The notes under the pieces: model-generated
The model's input: the letters and a program-made list of their open reading frames with translations, nothing else
Databases searched by the model: none
Told to the model about the DNA's origin: nothing
In this document: piece after piece, positions 1 to 6,821 of the stretch
How the letters are laid out: each line of letters begins with the position of its first letter
Position numbering within the stretch: the first letter of the stretch is position 1
Source of the DNA: an uncultured Sutterella sp.
Lineage (GTDB): Bacteria > Pseudomonadota > Gammaproteobacteria > Burkholderiales > Burkholderiaceae_F
NCBI GenBank assembly: GCA_900552915.1
Contig: USBS01000091.1
Span: 1 to 6,855, forward strand
Reading direction: 5' to 3'
DNA: 6,855 nt
Program-made: the position numbers and the translations under genes

Positions 1-932
1 CCGAACCCCATCAGGCGCACGCCGCTCGTCTTATCTTTTACTTTCTTAATGAATTCGCCGATCTTGGGAATGCCGCCGTCGGCTTGAATGTGGTACAGCA
101 TCGAGAGCGTTGCCTCGTTGGCGCCGCCGTGCTGCGGCCCCCAGAGGCAGGCAACGCCTGCGGCAATTGCGGCAAAGGGACTCGTACCGGAACTTGCGCA
201 CAAACGCACGGTCGAAGTCGATGCATTCTGCTCATGATCGGCATGCAGGATGAAGATGCGATCGAGCGCGCGCACAAGCACGTCGTTGATCTTGTACTCC
301 TCGCAGGGAATGGCAAACATCATGCGCATGAAGTTTGCCGTGTACGAGAGATCGTTTTTCGGGTAAATGTAGGGTTCGCCAACCGAGTACTTATAGGACA
401 TTGCCACCAGACCGGGCATCTTGCCGATCAGCTGTACGGCCGCCATGGCGCGCTGCTCCGGATCGAGCAGATTGCAGCTCTTGGGGTAGAACGCCGACAT
501 GGCGCCGATCAAGCCCGTCAAAACGGCCATCGGGTGTGCGTCGCGTCGGAACCCCTGCAGGAACTGATGCATCGACTCATGAATGAGCGTGTGGTGCATC
601 ACCAGATATTCGAAATCTTCCTTTTGCTGCGCATTGGGAAGCTCACCGTTCAAAAGCAGGTAGCAAACTTCCAGGTAGTCGCAGTTGCGCGCGAGCTCCT
701 CAATCGGATAGCCGCGGTAAAGAAGCTTGCCCGCCGCACCGTCGATGTAGGTGATGGCGCTTTTGCAGGCGGCCGTGCTCATGAAGCCCGGATCGTAGGT
801 GAACTTGCCCGTCTGTTTGTACAGAGTCGAAATGTCGATGACTTCGGGGCCCACCGAGCCGGGGATCACCGGCAGCGAAACCTCGGGAGAACCATCGGAA
901 AACACGAGCTTAACGGACTTTTCTTCAGCCAC
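1..932 (-). CDS. gltA: Citrate synthase, 3' end cut by window edge
   Basis: Citrate synthase condenses oxaloacetate with acetyl-CoA to give citrate, the entry step of the TCA cycle, in the cytoplasm. Reading the minus strand from 932 gives 310 codons without a stop, against about 427-435 residues for full proteobacterial enzymes, so roughly the last quarter lies outside the window. The N-terminal beta-rich extension typical of hexameric type II enzymes (E. coli GltA-like) is present, followed by FTYDPGF and LLYRGYPIEELA. The active-site segment HADHEQNAS contains H233 (E. coli H229), and GPQHGGANE contains the catalytic H268 (E. coli H264). The sequence stops at VRLMGFG, right before the usual HRVYK motif, so the second catalytic His and the Asp cannot be checked. 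The start is GTG at 930-932, chosen because GGAGG at 940-944 lies 7 nt upstream and the protein begins like GltA (VAEEKSVKL). It follows lpd after 106 bp and probably has its own promoter. Confidence 0.96.
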   Translation of the reverse strand, partial: MAEEKSVKLVFSDGSPEVSLPVIPGSVGPEVIDISTLYKQTGKFTYDPGFMSTAACKSAITYIDGAAGKLLYRGYPIEELARNCDYLEVCYLLLNGELPNAQQKEDFEYLVMHHTLIHESMHQFLQGFRRDAHPMAVLTGLIGAMSAFYPKSCNLLDPEQRAMAAVQLIGKMPGLVAMSYKYSVGEPYIYPKNDLSYTANFMRMMFAIPCEEYKINDVLVRALDRIFILHADHEQNASTSTVRLCASSGTSPFAAIAAGVACLWGPQHGGANEATLSMLYHIQADGGIPKIGEFIKKVKDKTSGVRLMGF

Positions 933-939
933 GACGCAA

Positions 940-944
940 CCTCC
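940..944 (-). promoter_or_regulatory. Ribosome binding site deciding the GTG start of gltA
   Basis: The minus strand reads GGAGG here, 7 nt before the GTG at 930-932. This strong Shine-Dalgarno supports the GTG start and fixes the N-terminus of the citrate synthase. No ATG sits at comparable spacing. Confidence 0.8.
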
Positions 945-982
945 GCAACGGACGGCAACAAGAATTTTTTCTACGGACGCAT

Positions 983-1002
983 GCCTGCGCGCAAGCGCAG
1001 AC
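983..1002 (-). other. Hairpin in the lpd-gltA gap, probable gltA 5' leader stem-loop
   Basis: The minus strand can form an 8-bp stem, GTCTGCGC with GCGCAGGC (one G-T wobble), closed by a TTGC loop. No T-run follows on the minus strand, only an A-rich stretch, so it does not look like an intrinsic terminator. It begins a few bases after the predicted transcription start of gltA (about 1006). It could therefore be a 5'-end stem that stabilises the gltA message, or a processing site if lpd transcripts read through. The structure is seen in the sequence; the role is inferred. Confidence 0.4.
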
Positions 1003-1012
1003 AACGGGCGAA

Positions 1013-1042
1013 ATGATAGACCTGCCGCCGTGTTAATCTCAA
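1013..1042 (-). promoter_or_regulatory. Candidate sigma70 promoter for gltA
   Basis: The minus strand shows a -35 box TTGAGA at 1037-1042 and a -10 box TATCAT at 1013-1018. The spacer is 18 nt, and each box matches the sigma70 consensus at 5 of 6 positions. The -35 box overlaps the lpd stop codon (1039-1041). Transcription would start near 1006, giving a leader of about 74 nt that includes the hairpin at 983-1002. This would let gltA be expressed independently of the odh genes. It is a pattern match only. Confidence 0.5.
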
Positions 1043-2472
1043 GCGTTGCGCTCACGCTTCAAGGCACGAAGCGAAGCAAATGCTGCGTCCTGAATTGTTT
1101 CGGCCATACCCGGATGCGGCCAGACAACCAACGTCAAATCTTCATCCGTAGCCCCGAACGCCATGGCCTGCGCAAGCACAGCGATCAGATCTCCGGCTGC
1201 CACTCCCACAATCTGTGCCCCAAGAAGACGTCCGTCATCGGCGTCGCACACGAGTTCCACGAAGCCCTGTGTTTCATCACCGGCACGAGCCATCGCGTTA
1301 TGCGCAAACGTCGCGCGGCCAATACGCACCGCCATGCCTTTTTCCTGCGCCGCCTCTTTGGTTAAACCCACCCAGGCGAATTCCGGGTGGGTATAGACCA
1401 CGGACGGAATCGGCGCGATGTGCGCAGGACGCTCGCGCCCTGCGATACGCTCTGCTACGGCGCGGCCTTCGTCGGTGGCCTTATGCGCGAGTTGCGGCCC
1501 CTTCACAATGTCGCCGATCGCCCAAACACCGGGCAAATTCGTTCGGCATTCGTCGTCGGTCTGAACCAGACCGCCCGTGGCAACCGCCAGGCCTACGGCC
1601 GTCGGGTTAACGGATTCGATCGCACTGCTGCGTCCGATGGCTATCAAGAGCCTGTCGAACTCGGCAGTTTGCGTTTGGCCATCGCGCTCGTAGGAAAGCA
1701 AAACACCGCCGTCGGTTTTCTCTACATTGGCAATGCGAACGCCCAGTTCAAAGGCAATCCCTTGAGCCGTCAGAAGCTTACGAGCCGTCTCGCTTACGGC
1801 TTTACCGGCAAACGGCAGAACCGTCGAGGCCAGATCGAAGACGGTAACTTCGGAACCGAACCGCGACCACACGCTTCCGAGCTCAAGCCCGATCACCCCT
1901 GCGCCGATGATTCCGAGCCGCGCCGGCACTTCATCGAAAGCGAGCGCTCCGGTGTTGGAACAGATGATTTTTTCGTCGAATTCGGCGCCGGGAAGCGCTC
2001 TCGGAGTAGTACCGCAGGCAATGATCACATGGCGGGCTTCCACCGCACGTCCGTCGTCCGTTTCAAGCAGCCATCCCTCGGCTCCCTTGCCTTTGAAGGC
2101 TACGCTATGAGGTTCAAATGCAACGCCTGCTCCCTTAAAGAGCATCGCAACGCCCCGATTGGAGTCCTTGACCGCCTTGGCGCGGTGGCGCTGAACCTGC
2201 TCGAAATTCAGTTCCGGTTCGCTAGGAGCAATGCCGAAAGCACTCATCCCGGACTTTGCTCGAGCATAGGCAAGACTTGCGGCCAGAAGCGCCTTGCTCG
2301 GCACGCAGCCCACGTTGGCGCAGGTGCCGCCGAGCGCCCCCGTTTCCCCGTCATCCGGATTGAGCATGGGATCAAAGCAGACGGTTTTGAGGCCGAGTTC
2401 GCCAGTGCGCACCGCGGCGGCATATCCGCCCGGGCCGGCGCCGATCACCGCTACATCGTAGAGAACGTCCAT
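1039..2472 (-). CDS. lpd: Dihydrolipoyl dehydrogenase, E3 of the 2-oxoglutarate dehydrogenase complex
   Basis: This flavoprotein reoxidises the dihydrolipoyl group on OdhB and passes electrons through FAD and a redox disulfide to NAD+. The 477-residue length is normal for the family. Visible motifs, in order, are: the FAD dinucleotide-binding GAGPGG at residues 11-16; the redox-active disulfide C51/C56 in GGTCANVGCVPSK; the NAD-binding GAGVIG at 190-195; the second FAD motif AIGD at 318-321; and a C-terminal dimerisation domain from about 350 with the catalytic pair H453 and E458 in HPGMAE. The residues before that His are WP, where many homologues have HA (HAHPT), an unusual but not obviously disabling change. 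The ATG start has AAAGGAG 7 nt upstream. lpd begins 12 bp after odhB and its ribosome binding site overlaps the odhB stop, so it is co-transcribed and probably translationally coupled. Genomic position assigns it to OGDH, but it could also serve pyruvate dehydrogenase or glycine cleavage if no other E3 exists. Confidence 0.96.
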   Translation of the reverse strand: MDVLYDVAVIGAGPGGYAAAVRTGELGLKTVCFDPMLNPDDGETGALGGTCANVGCVPSKALLAASLAYARAKSGMSAFGIAPSEPELNFEQVQRHRAKAVKDSNRGVAMLFKGAGVAFEPHSVAFKGKGAEGWLLETDDGRAVEARHVIIACGTTPRALPGAEFDEKIICSNTGALAFDEVPARLGIIGAGVIGLELGSVWSRFGSEVTVFDLASTVLPFAGKAVSETARKLLTAQGIAFELGVRIANVEKTDGGVLLSYERDGQTQTAEFDRLLIAIGRSSAIESVNPTAVGLAVATGGLVQTDDECRTNLPGVWAIGDIVKGPQLAHKATDEGRAVAERIAGRERPAHIAPIPSVVYTHPEFAWVGLTKEAAQEKGMAVRIGRATFAHNAMARAGDETQGFVELVCDADDGRLLGAQIVGVAAGDLIAVLAQAMAFGATDEDLTLVVWPHPGMAETIQDAAFASLRALKRERNA

Positions 2473-2479
2473 TGTCGGT

Positions 2480-2486
2480 CTCCTTT
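2480..2486 (-). promoter_or_regulatory. lpd ribosome binding site overlapping the odhB stop codon
   Basis: The minus strand reads TAAAGGAG, in which the odhB stop TAA (2485-2487) shares bases with the AAAGGAG Shine-Dalgarno of lpd, 7 nt before its ATG. Ribosomes ending on odhB are thus placed at the lpd start. Translational coupling is inferred. Confidence 0.75.
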
Positions 2487-3726
2487 AGATATCCAGAAGC
2501 ATCACGGCCGGATCCTCAAGCGCAGCCTTCATGGCGACAAGCCCCAAAACCGCTTCGCGGCCGTCGATCAAACGATGATCGTAGGAAAGCGCAAGATAGT
2601 TCATCGGACGAATGACGATTTCGCCATTAACGACAACCGGACGCTCCTTGGTGGCATGAATGCCCAAGATGGCCGACTGCGGAGGATTGATGATGGGCGT
2701 GGAGAGCATCGAACCGAAAACGCCGCCGTTGCTCACGGTAAACGTGCCGCCCGAGAGTTCCTCGATCGACAATTTGCCAGCCTGTGCTCTCTTGGCGAAA
2801 TCGGCGATCTCAAGTTCGATTTCGGCAAAACTCTTTTGATCGGCATTGCGAACGACGGGAACCACGAGCCCGCGCTCGGTGCCCACGGCAACACCGATGT
2901 CGAAGTAGCTGTGATAGATGATGTCGGTGCCGTCAATCGAGGCGTTCAATACCGGGAACTTTTCAAGCGCGTACACCGCGGCCTTTACGAAAAACGACAT
3001 AAAGCCGAGCTTGACGCCGTGACGCCGCTCGAACTTTTCCTTGTAGCGAGTGCGAAAAGCGATCACCGCGCTCATGTCGACTTCGTTGAACGTAGTGAGC
3101 TGTGCGGACCCCGCAAGCGACTGCACGAGTCGCTCTGCTACGCGTCGGCGAAGGCGCGTCATCGGCACGCGTTCCTCTTTTCGTCCGAACGGATCGGCCG
3201 GAACCGGTTCGTGCACAACGGGCGCACTCGACACGACCGTAGAACGCGGTGTGACTGCCGGCTCCTTCATCGCAACGGGTTCGGCTTCTGCTGTTTCGGG
3301 CACTGCCGCCAGTGCGTCGGTCTTGGTGATGCGCCCTCCGGGGCCGGTCCCCGTCACCGCCTTTGCTTCAATGCCGGCGGCAGCCAACACGGACGCGGCC
3401 GAGGGCATGACGCGCGGCTCAATGGGAGCGGCCGGAGCCGTCGGCTGCGCGGGTGTTTCGGCCGAAGAGCCAACCACCACGGAAGCATCCGTATCGATCA
3501 CGGCGATCACTTCGCCCGAGACCACCGTTTGACCGTTTTGTGCGCGAATTTCCGCAATCTGTCCAGCCGCCGGCGACGGCACCTCAAGCACCACTTTGTC
3601 CGTTTCGATTTCAATGAGAATCTCGTCGGCAGCCACAATGTCGCCGGGCTTGACTTTCCATTCCAAAAGCGTGGCTTCGCTTACGGATTCCGAAAGCTCG
3701 GGGACCATTACTTGCACGGCTTGCAT
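2485..3726 (-). CDS. odhB: Dihydrolipoyllysine succinyltransferase, E2 of the 2-oxoglutarate dehydrogenase complex
   Basis: This is the core of the complex: its lipoyl arm takes the succinyl group from OdhA and transfers it to CoA, then presents dihydrolipoamide to Lpd. The 413-residue protein has the complete E2 layout. A single lipoyl domain (about 1-78) carries the lipoylation site K44 in ETDKVVLEV. A short Ala/Pro-rich linker (about 86-104) follows, then a peripheral-subunit binding domain (about 105-140; SAASVLAAAGI, GTGPGGRITK). A second flexible linker leads to the catalytic domain (about 186-413), which contains H384 and D388 in SYDHRLIDG and ends in EDPAVMLLDI. The lipoyl domain plus this ending fit succinyltransferase (SucB/OdhB) better than acetyltransferase, and the preceding odhA confirms it. 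The ATG start has AAGGA at 3737-3741, 10 nt upstream. odhB lies 48 bp after odhA and 12 bp before lpd, consistent with one operon. Confidence 0.97.
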   Translation of the reverse strand: MQAVQVMVPELSESVSEATLLEWKVKPGDIVAADEILIEIETDKVVLEVPSPAAGQIAEIRAQNGQTVVSGEVIAVIDTDASVVVGSSAETPAQPTAPAAPIEPRVMPSAASVLAAAGIEAKAVTGTGPGGRITKTDALAAVPETAEAEPVAMKEPAVTPRSTVVSSAPVVHEPVPADPFGRKEERVPMTRLRRRVAERLVQSLAGSAQLTTFNEVDMSAVIAFRTRYKEKFERRHGVKLGFMSFFVKAAVYALEKFPVLNASIDGTDIIYHSYFDIGVAVGTERGLVVPVVRNADQKSFAEIELEIADFAKRAQAGKLSIEELSGGTFTVSNGGVFGSMLSTPIINPPQSAILGIHATKERPVVVNGEIVIRPMNYLALSYDHRLIDGREAVLGLVAMKAALEDPAVMLLDI

Positions 3727-3736
3727 AATTTTTCTG

Positions 3737-3741
3737 TCCTT
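3737..3741 (-). promoter_or_regulatory. Ribosome binding site of odhB
   Basis: AAGGA on the minus strand, 10 nt before the odhB ATG, inside the 48-bp odhA-odhB gap. The rest of that gap shows no hairpin or promoter, so odhB is probably expressed from odhA transcripts. Confidence 0.65.
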
Positions 3742-3774
3742 CTTCGTTTGAATTCGATTCGTCTGGATTCTTTT

Positions 3775-6633
3775 CTAGGCGGTAAGCACAAAACCTTTGA
3801 GCGGCGCAAAGGCAGCATCCAGAAGGTCTTTAAGCTGCTGCGCGTGACGCGCCCCGTAGCCGACAGCAGGCGACGGACTCTCGGGACGACCCGCATAGCC
3901 CAACTGCATGCCGCGGCGCATATTCACCAGAATTCGCGTCTTTGCATAGTTCCACACACCCTGATTCTGCGGTTCATCCTGGCACCAAAGAATTTCGGCG
4001 GCGTTCGGGTAGCGCTCGACTACGGCTGCAATCTGATCATGCGGGAAAGGATAGAGCTGCTCGAGACGTACAAGGGCGTAGTGCTCCTGCGAGGACTCAT
4101 TGAGTTCCGCGCGGCGCTTTAGAAGGTCGTAGTAGACACGCCCCGAGCACAAAACAATGCGTCGCACGCCCTTTGCCTTCACTTCCGTATCGTCAATGAC
4201 GGTACGGAAGGATCCGTCCGAGAGATCTGCAAACGCGCTCGCAGCCTCTTTATTTCTCAGAAGCGACTTGGGCGTAAATACGATCAACGGCTTACGGGCC
4301 TTTTGAAGCATCTGCAGACGAATCAGATGGAATATCTGAGCGGCGCACGAGGGCTGCACCACACGCATGTTCTGCCCTGCGCAAAGCTGGAGGAATCGCT
4401 CGATTCTTGCAGAAGAATGCTCCGGTCCCTGGCCTTCGTAGCCGTGCGGAAGCAGCAAAACCAAACCGCACAGGCGTCCCCACTTGGCTTCGCCCGAGCT
4501 GATGAACTGATCGATCACCACCTGAGCGCCGTTGGCAAAGTCGCCGAACTGCGCCTCCCACAGCACCAAAGAATCGGGAGCGGCGGTCGCGTAGCCGTAC
4601 TCAAAGCCGAGCACGGCGTTTTCGGACAGGACCGAATCGATCACGGTAAAGGGCGCGGCTTCTTCTCCCAAATGCTGCAGCGGAATATAGTCGCCCTCAT
4701 CCCACTTCTCTCGCTTTTGATCGTGCAGCACCGCATGGCGATGGCTAAACGTCCCGCGACCGCTGTCTTCCCCGGTCAGACGCACGGCGTAGCCTGCCGT
4801 CAAGAGCGTTGCGTAAGCCAAGTGCTCGGCCATGCCCCAGTCGACACCGATTTCACCCGCAGCCATTTTGCGGCGGTCAGCTATAACTTTAGCCACAATC
4901 GGGTGCAGCTCGAAACCTTCGGGAATTTGGGTAAAAGCCTCGCCCAAGCGTGCAAGCTCGGCCGCCGGAACGCGTGTGTCCACGTTTTGATCAAAGGATC
5001 CGCCGGCAAAGCGGGTCCAATCGGCGCGGTAGCGGTGACGTTCGGTAAGAATATTGAGCGCAAGCGGCGGCAAACCGTCCTTGAGCCGGGCCTTTACCGT
5101 CTCGCGCATGGCTTCGCTTTCTTCCAGCGGCACAATGCCGGCACCAGCAAGCTTCTGCGCATAAAGCGCACGCGTGCCCGGGTGTTTTGCAATAGCGCGG
5201 TACATCAAGGGCTGCGTGACAGCCGGAGTATCTTGCTCGTTGTGTCCAAGCCGACGGAAGCAAACCACGTCGAGAACGGCGTCCTTATGGAAGGTTCTCT
5301 GGAATTCGCATACGAGCTCAGCGGCATAGGCAACGGCGTCGGGATCATCGCCGTTGACGTGCAGCACAGGCGCCTCGATAAGCTTGGCAGGATCGGTGCA
5401 ATAGGTCATCGACCCCTTGTCCCGGGGATCGGATGTGGTAAAGCCGATCTGATTGTTGATCACGATATGAACCGTTCCGCCCGTTCCGTAGCCACGGGTA
5501 TCGGCAAGGTTCAGAGTTTCCATCACAACGCCCTGGCCGGGGAAGGCTGCGTCGCCGTGCACCATGACGCCCAAGACGGCATGTTCGGCGGCCTCTGCCC
5601 CGCCGCGGCGATCCTGCCGAGCACGGACGCTTCCGACAACCACCGGATCGACGATTTCCAGATGTGAAGGATTGAATTCCAGAGCCAAATGGATGTGTCT
5701 GCCGTCGACCATCAGATCCGATGAAAAACCGTTGTGGTATTTCACGTCGCCCGCGGGCAATTCGGAAGCTGCAACTCCCTCGAATTCGGCAAACAGATCC
5801 TTGGGGCTCTTTCCGATGATGTTGACAAGCACATTCAACCGCCCGCGGTGTGCCATTCCGATGACGCACTCCTCAACACCCGAGTGGGCCGCCTGAGCAA
5901 CAACCGTCTGCATGGCCGTAATGAAGGATTCCCCACCCTCAAGACTGAAGCGTTTCTGGCCGACATAGCGAGTGTGCAGAAAACGTTCCAAACCTTCTGC
6001 CGCAGTAAGCCCTTCGAGAATGGCGCGCTTGCGGGAAGCGGAATAGGTGGCTCTCGAGCGACTGCGCTCAAGTTTTTCCTGCCACCAGCGCTTTTGCACC
6101 GGGTCGGAGATGTACATGAATTCGGCGCCGATCGAACTGCAATAAGTCTCGCGCAAGGCGGTAAGCAGCGTGCGCAACGGCATCTTATTGGCACCGAAAT
6201 AGGTGTTGGTGGTGTGAAACTCGGTGTCGAGGTCGGCATCGGTGAGCCCGTAGAAGTCGGGTTCGAGCTCACGAATGGAAGGTGCTTCGTGGCGTTTTAG
6301 GGGATCGAGCTGAGCTCGCCGCGTTCCTAGCACTCGATAAGCGGCAATGAGCTGCTGAACGAAAACCTGTTTGCTTGCGACGTCAAGATCTTTTTTGCTT
6401 ATGTCGCAGACCACTGCGCCATGCGGACGGTTGGCAAGGCTTGTGACAATTTCGGAATGAAGCGCTTCACGAGCAGAATCCCCTGCGTCTTCCATCAGTA
6501 TGCGGGAAAAATAGTCACCCCACTGTTCGGGAACCGAAGCGGGATCCTTGAGCCAGCTCTCGTAAAAGGACTCGATGTACTCGGCATTGGGGCCGTTGAG
6601 CCAAGTCGCGGTTTGTTGGTCGTGGTGAGCCAT
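3775..6633 (-). CDS. odhA: 2-oxoglutarate dehydrogenase E1 component, thiamine diphosphate dependent
   Basis: OdhA decarboxylates 2-oxoglutarate with thiamine diphosphate and transfers the succinyl group to the lipoyl arm of OdhB, the committing step of the complex. The protein from the ATG is 952 residues, slightly longer than E. coli SucA (933). Residues about 10-45 form the short E1 N-terminal segment (WLNGPNAEYIESFYESWL) thought to contact the E2 core. Active-site blocks follow: GMAHRGRLN at about 259-267, HLALEFNPSHLEIV near 315, the thiamine diphosphate motif from GDAAFPGQG (about 360) to INN (about 392), and RRLGHNEQDTP near 461. The C-terminal half holds GEDSGRGTFSHRHAV near 621, EAQFGDFANGAQVV, HGYEGQGPEHSSAR and EQLYPFP. 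No key block is missing. An in-frame GTG at 6640-6642 would add three residues. ATG at 6631-6633 is preferred because the product starts like other OdhA proteins and a weak AGAG lies 8 nt upstream; neither start has a strong Shine-Dalgarno. It is the first gene after the rrn terminator. Confidence 0.97.
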   Translation of the reverse strand: MAHHDQQTATWLNGPNAEYIESFYESWLKDPASVPEQWGDYFSRILMEDAGDSAREALHSEIVTSLANRPHGAVVCDISKKDLDVASKQVFVQQLIAAYRVLGTRRAQLDPLKRHEAPSIRELEPDFYGLTDADLDTEFHTTNTYFGANKMPLRTLLTALRETYCSSIGAEFMYISDPVQKRWWQEKLERSRSRATYSASRKRAILEGLTAAEGLERFLHTRYVGQKRFSLEGGESFITAMQTVVAQAAHSGVEECVIGMAHRGRLNVLVNIIGKSPKDLFAEFEGVAASELPAGDVKYHNGFSSDLMVDGRHIHLALEFNPSHLEIVDPVVVGSVRARQDRRGGAEAAEHAVLGVMVHGDAAFPGQGVVMETLNLADTRGYGTGGTVHIVINNQIGFTTSDPRDKGSMTYCTDPAKLIEAPVLHVNGDDPDAVAYAAELVCEFQRTFHKDAVLDVVCFRRLGHNEQDTPAVTQPLMYRAIAKHPGTRALYAQKLAGAGIVPLEESEAMRETVKARLKDGLPPLALNILTERHRYRADWTRFAGGSFDQNVDTRVPAAELARLGEAFTQIPEGFELHPIVAKVIADRRKMAAGEIGVDWGMAEHLAYATLLTAGYAVRLTGEDSGRGTFSHRHAVLHDQKREKWDEGDYIPLQHLGEEAAPFTVIDSVLSENAVLGFEYGYATAAPDSLVLWEAQFGDFANGAQVVIDQFISSGEAKWGRLCGLVLLLPHGYEGQGPEHSSARIERFLQLCAGQNMRVVQPSCAAQIFHLIRLQMLQKARKPLIVFTPKSLLRNKEAASAFADLSDGSFRTVIDDTEVKAKGVRRIVLCSGRVYYDLLKRRAELNESSQEHYALVRLEQLYPFPHDQIAAVVERYPNAAEILWCQDEPQNQGVWNYAKTRILVNMRRGMQLGYAGRPESPSPAVGYGARHAQQLKDLLDAAFAPLKGFVLTA

Positions 6634-6773
6634 GATCTTCACTCTGATTCAGGTCGAGAAAAGCGAAAAACGCCGTTTGGCGCAAACGCTCCGAGCGAAG
6701 ATAAGAATACAGAGAGAATGGAGAAAATGGCGGGACTAAGGAGGGGATTTGCGTTTTTTGGAGCGTACGTAGA
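6634..6773 (-). other. Non-coding leader region between rrn terminator and odhA
   Basis: About 140 bp with no supported gene on either strand. On the minus strand, 6698-6731 is a pyrimidine-rich C/T stretch. A -10-like TTATCT at 6699-6704 is preceded at 17 nt by a poor -35 (TTTTCT at 6722-6727, three of six matches). An odhA promoter is expected here if rrn transcription stops at the hairpin at 6774-6809, but no convincing one stands out. It may use an activator or a divergent consensus. Confidence 0.3.
6661..6688 (-). promoter_or_regulatory. Small hairpin plus T-runs in the odhA leader, possible terminator or attenuator
   Basis: The minus strand forms a perfect 6-bp stem, CGTTTG with CAAACG (6674-6688), around a 3-nt loop. 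GCG, five T's, CGC and a run of T's then follow, ending about 28 nt before the odhA start. Directly upstream, CGCT-CGG-AGCG (6687-6697) can form a competing 4-bp stem that shares two bases. A hairpin followed by T's resembles an intrinsic terminator. It could be a weak second terminator for rrn read-through or an attenuator on odhA. The stem is short and the T-run starts 3 nt late, so confidence is low. Confidence 0.3.
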
Positions 6774-6809
6774 CGAAACCCCCGAAGGATTGCTCCAACG
6801 GGGGGTTCG
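6774..6809 (-). terminator. Probable rrn operon terminator hairpin
   Basis: A long near-palindrome begins 12 nt after the 5S 3' end. The outer stem pairs CGAA with TTCG; after a one-base mismatch, a 6-bp C/G-rich stem follows. A symmetric 2-by-2 internal loop comes next, then an inner GGA/TCC stem with a 4-nt loop. In the transcript sense the 3' arm is GGGGGTTTCG followed by TCT, a broken U-rich tail rather than a clean run. The location right after 5S and the G+C-rich stem fit an rRNA-operon terminator. Because the U tract is imperfect, some read-through into odhA is possible. The hairpin has no good T-run in the plus direction either. Confidence 0.65.
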
Positions 6810-6821
6810 CTTAAATGTTTA

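Noticed and set aside
983..1002. Reading the lpd-gltA hairpin as an intrinsic terminator of the odh operon.
   Set aside because: No T-run follows the stem on the minus strand; the downstream sequence is A-rich instead.
84..1016. A 310-codon plus-strand open frame over gltA.
   Set aside because: The minus strand of the same region encodes a clear citrate synthase with active-site motifs. The plus frame is its antisense shadow.
1387..4122. A 911-codon open frame on the plus strand running antisense across lpd, odhB and the end of odhA.
   Set aside because: It is antisense to three well-recognised enzymes and crosses gene boundaries. Its translation is rich in Arg, His and Gly with no recognisable domain, and it lacks a convincing ribosome binding site. 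It is best explained by codon bias of the minus-strand genes removing stops.
4303..5667. A 454-codon open frame on the plus strand inside odhA.
   Set aside because: Fully antisense to a conserved part of OdhA, with no family resemblance or start signals; a shadow frame.
5345..5869. Alternative minus-strand frames inside odhA, and similar ones at 4292-4561, 4991-5263 and 5835-6272.
   Set aside because: They overlap odhA in the same direction in another frame, show low-complexity Arg/Ser/Pro-rich translations, and have no independent evidence.
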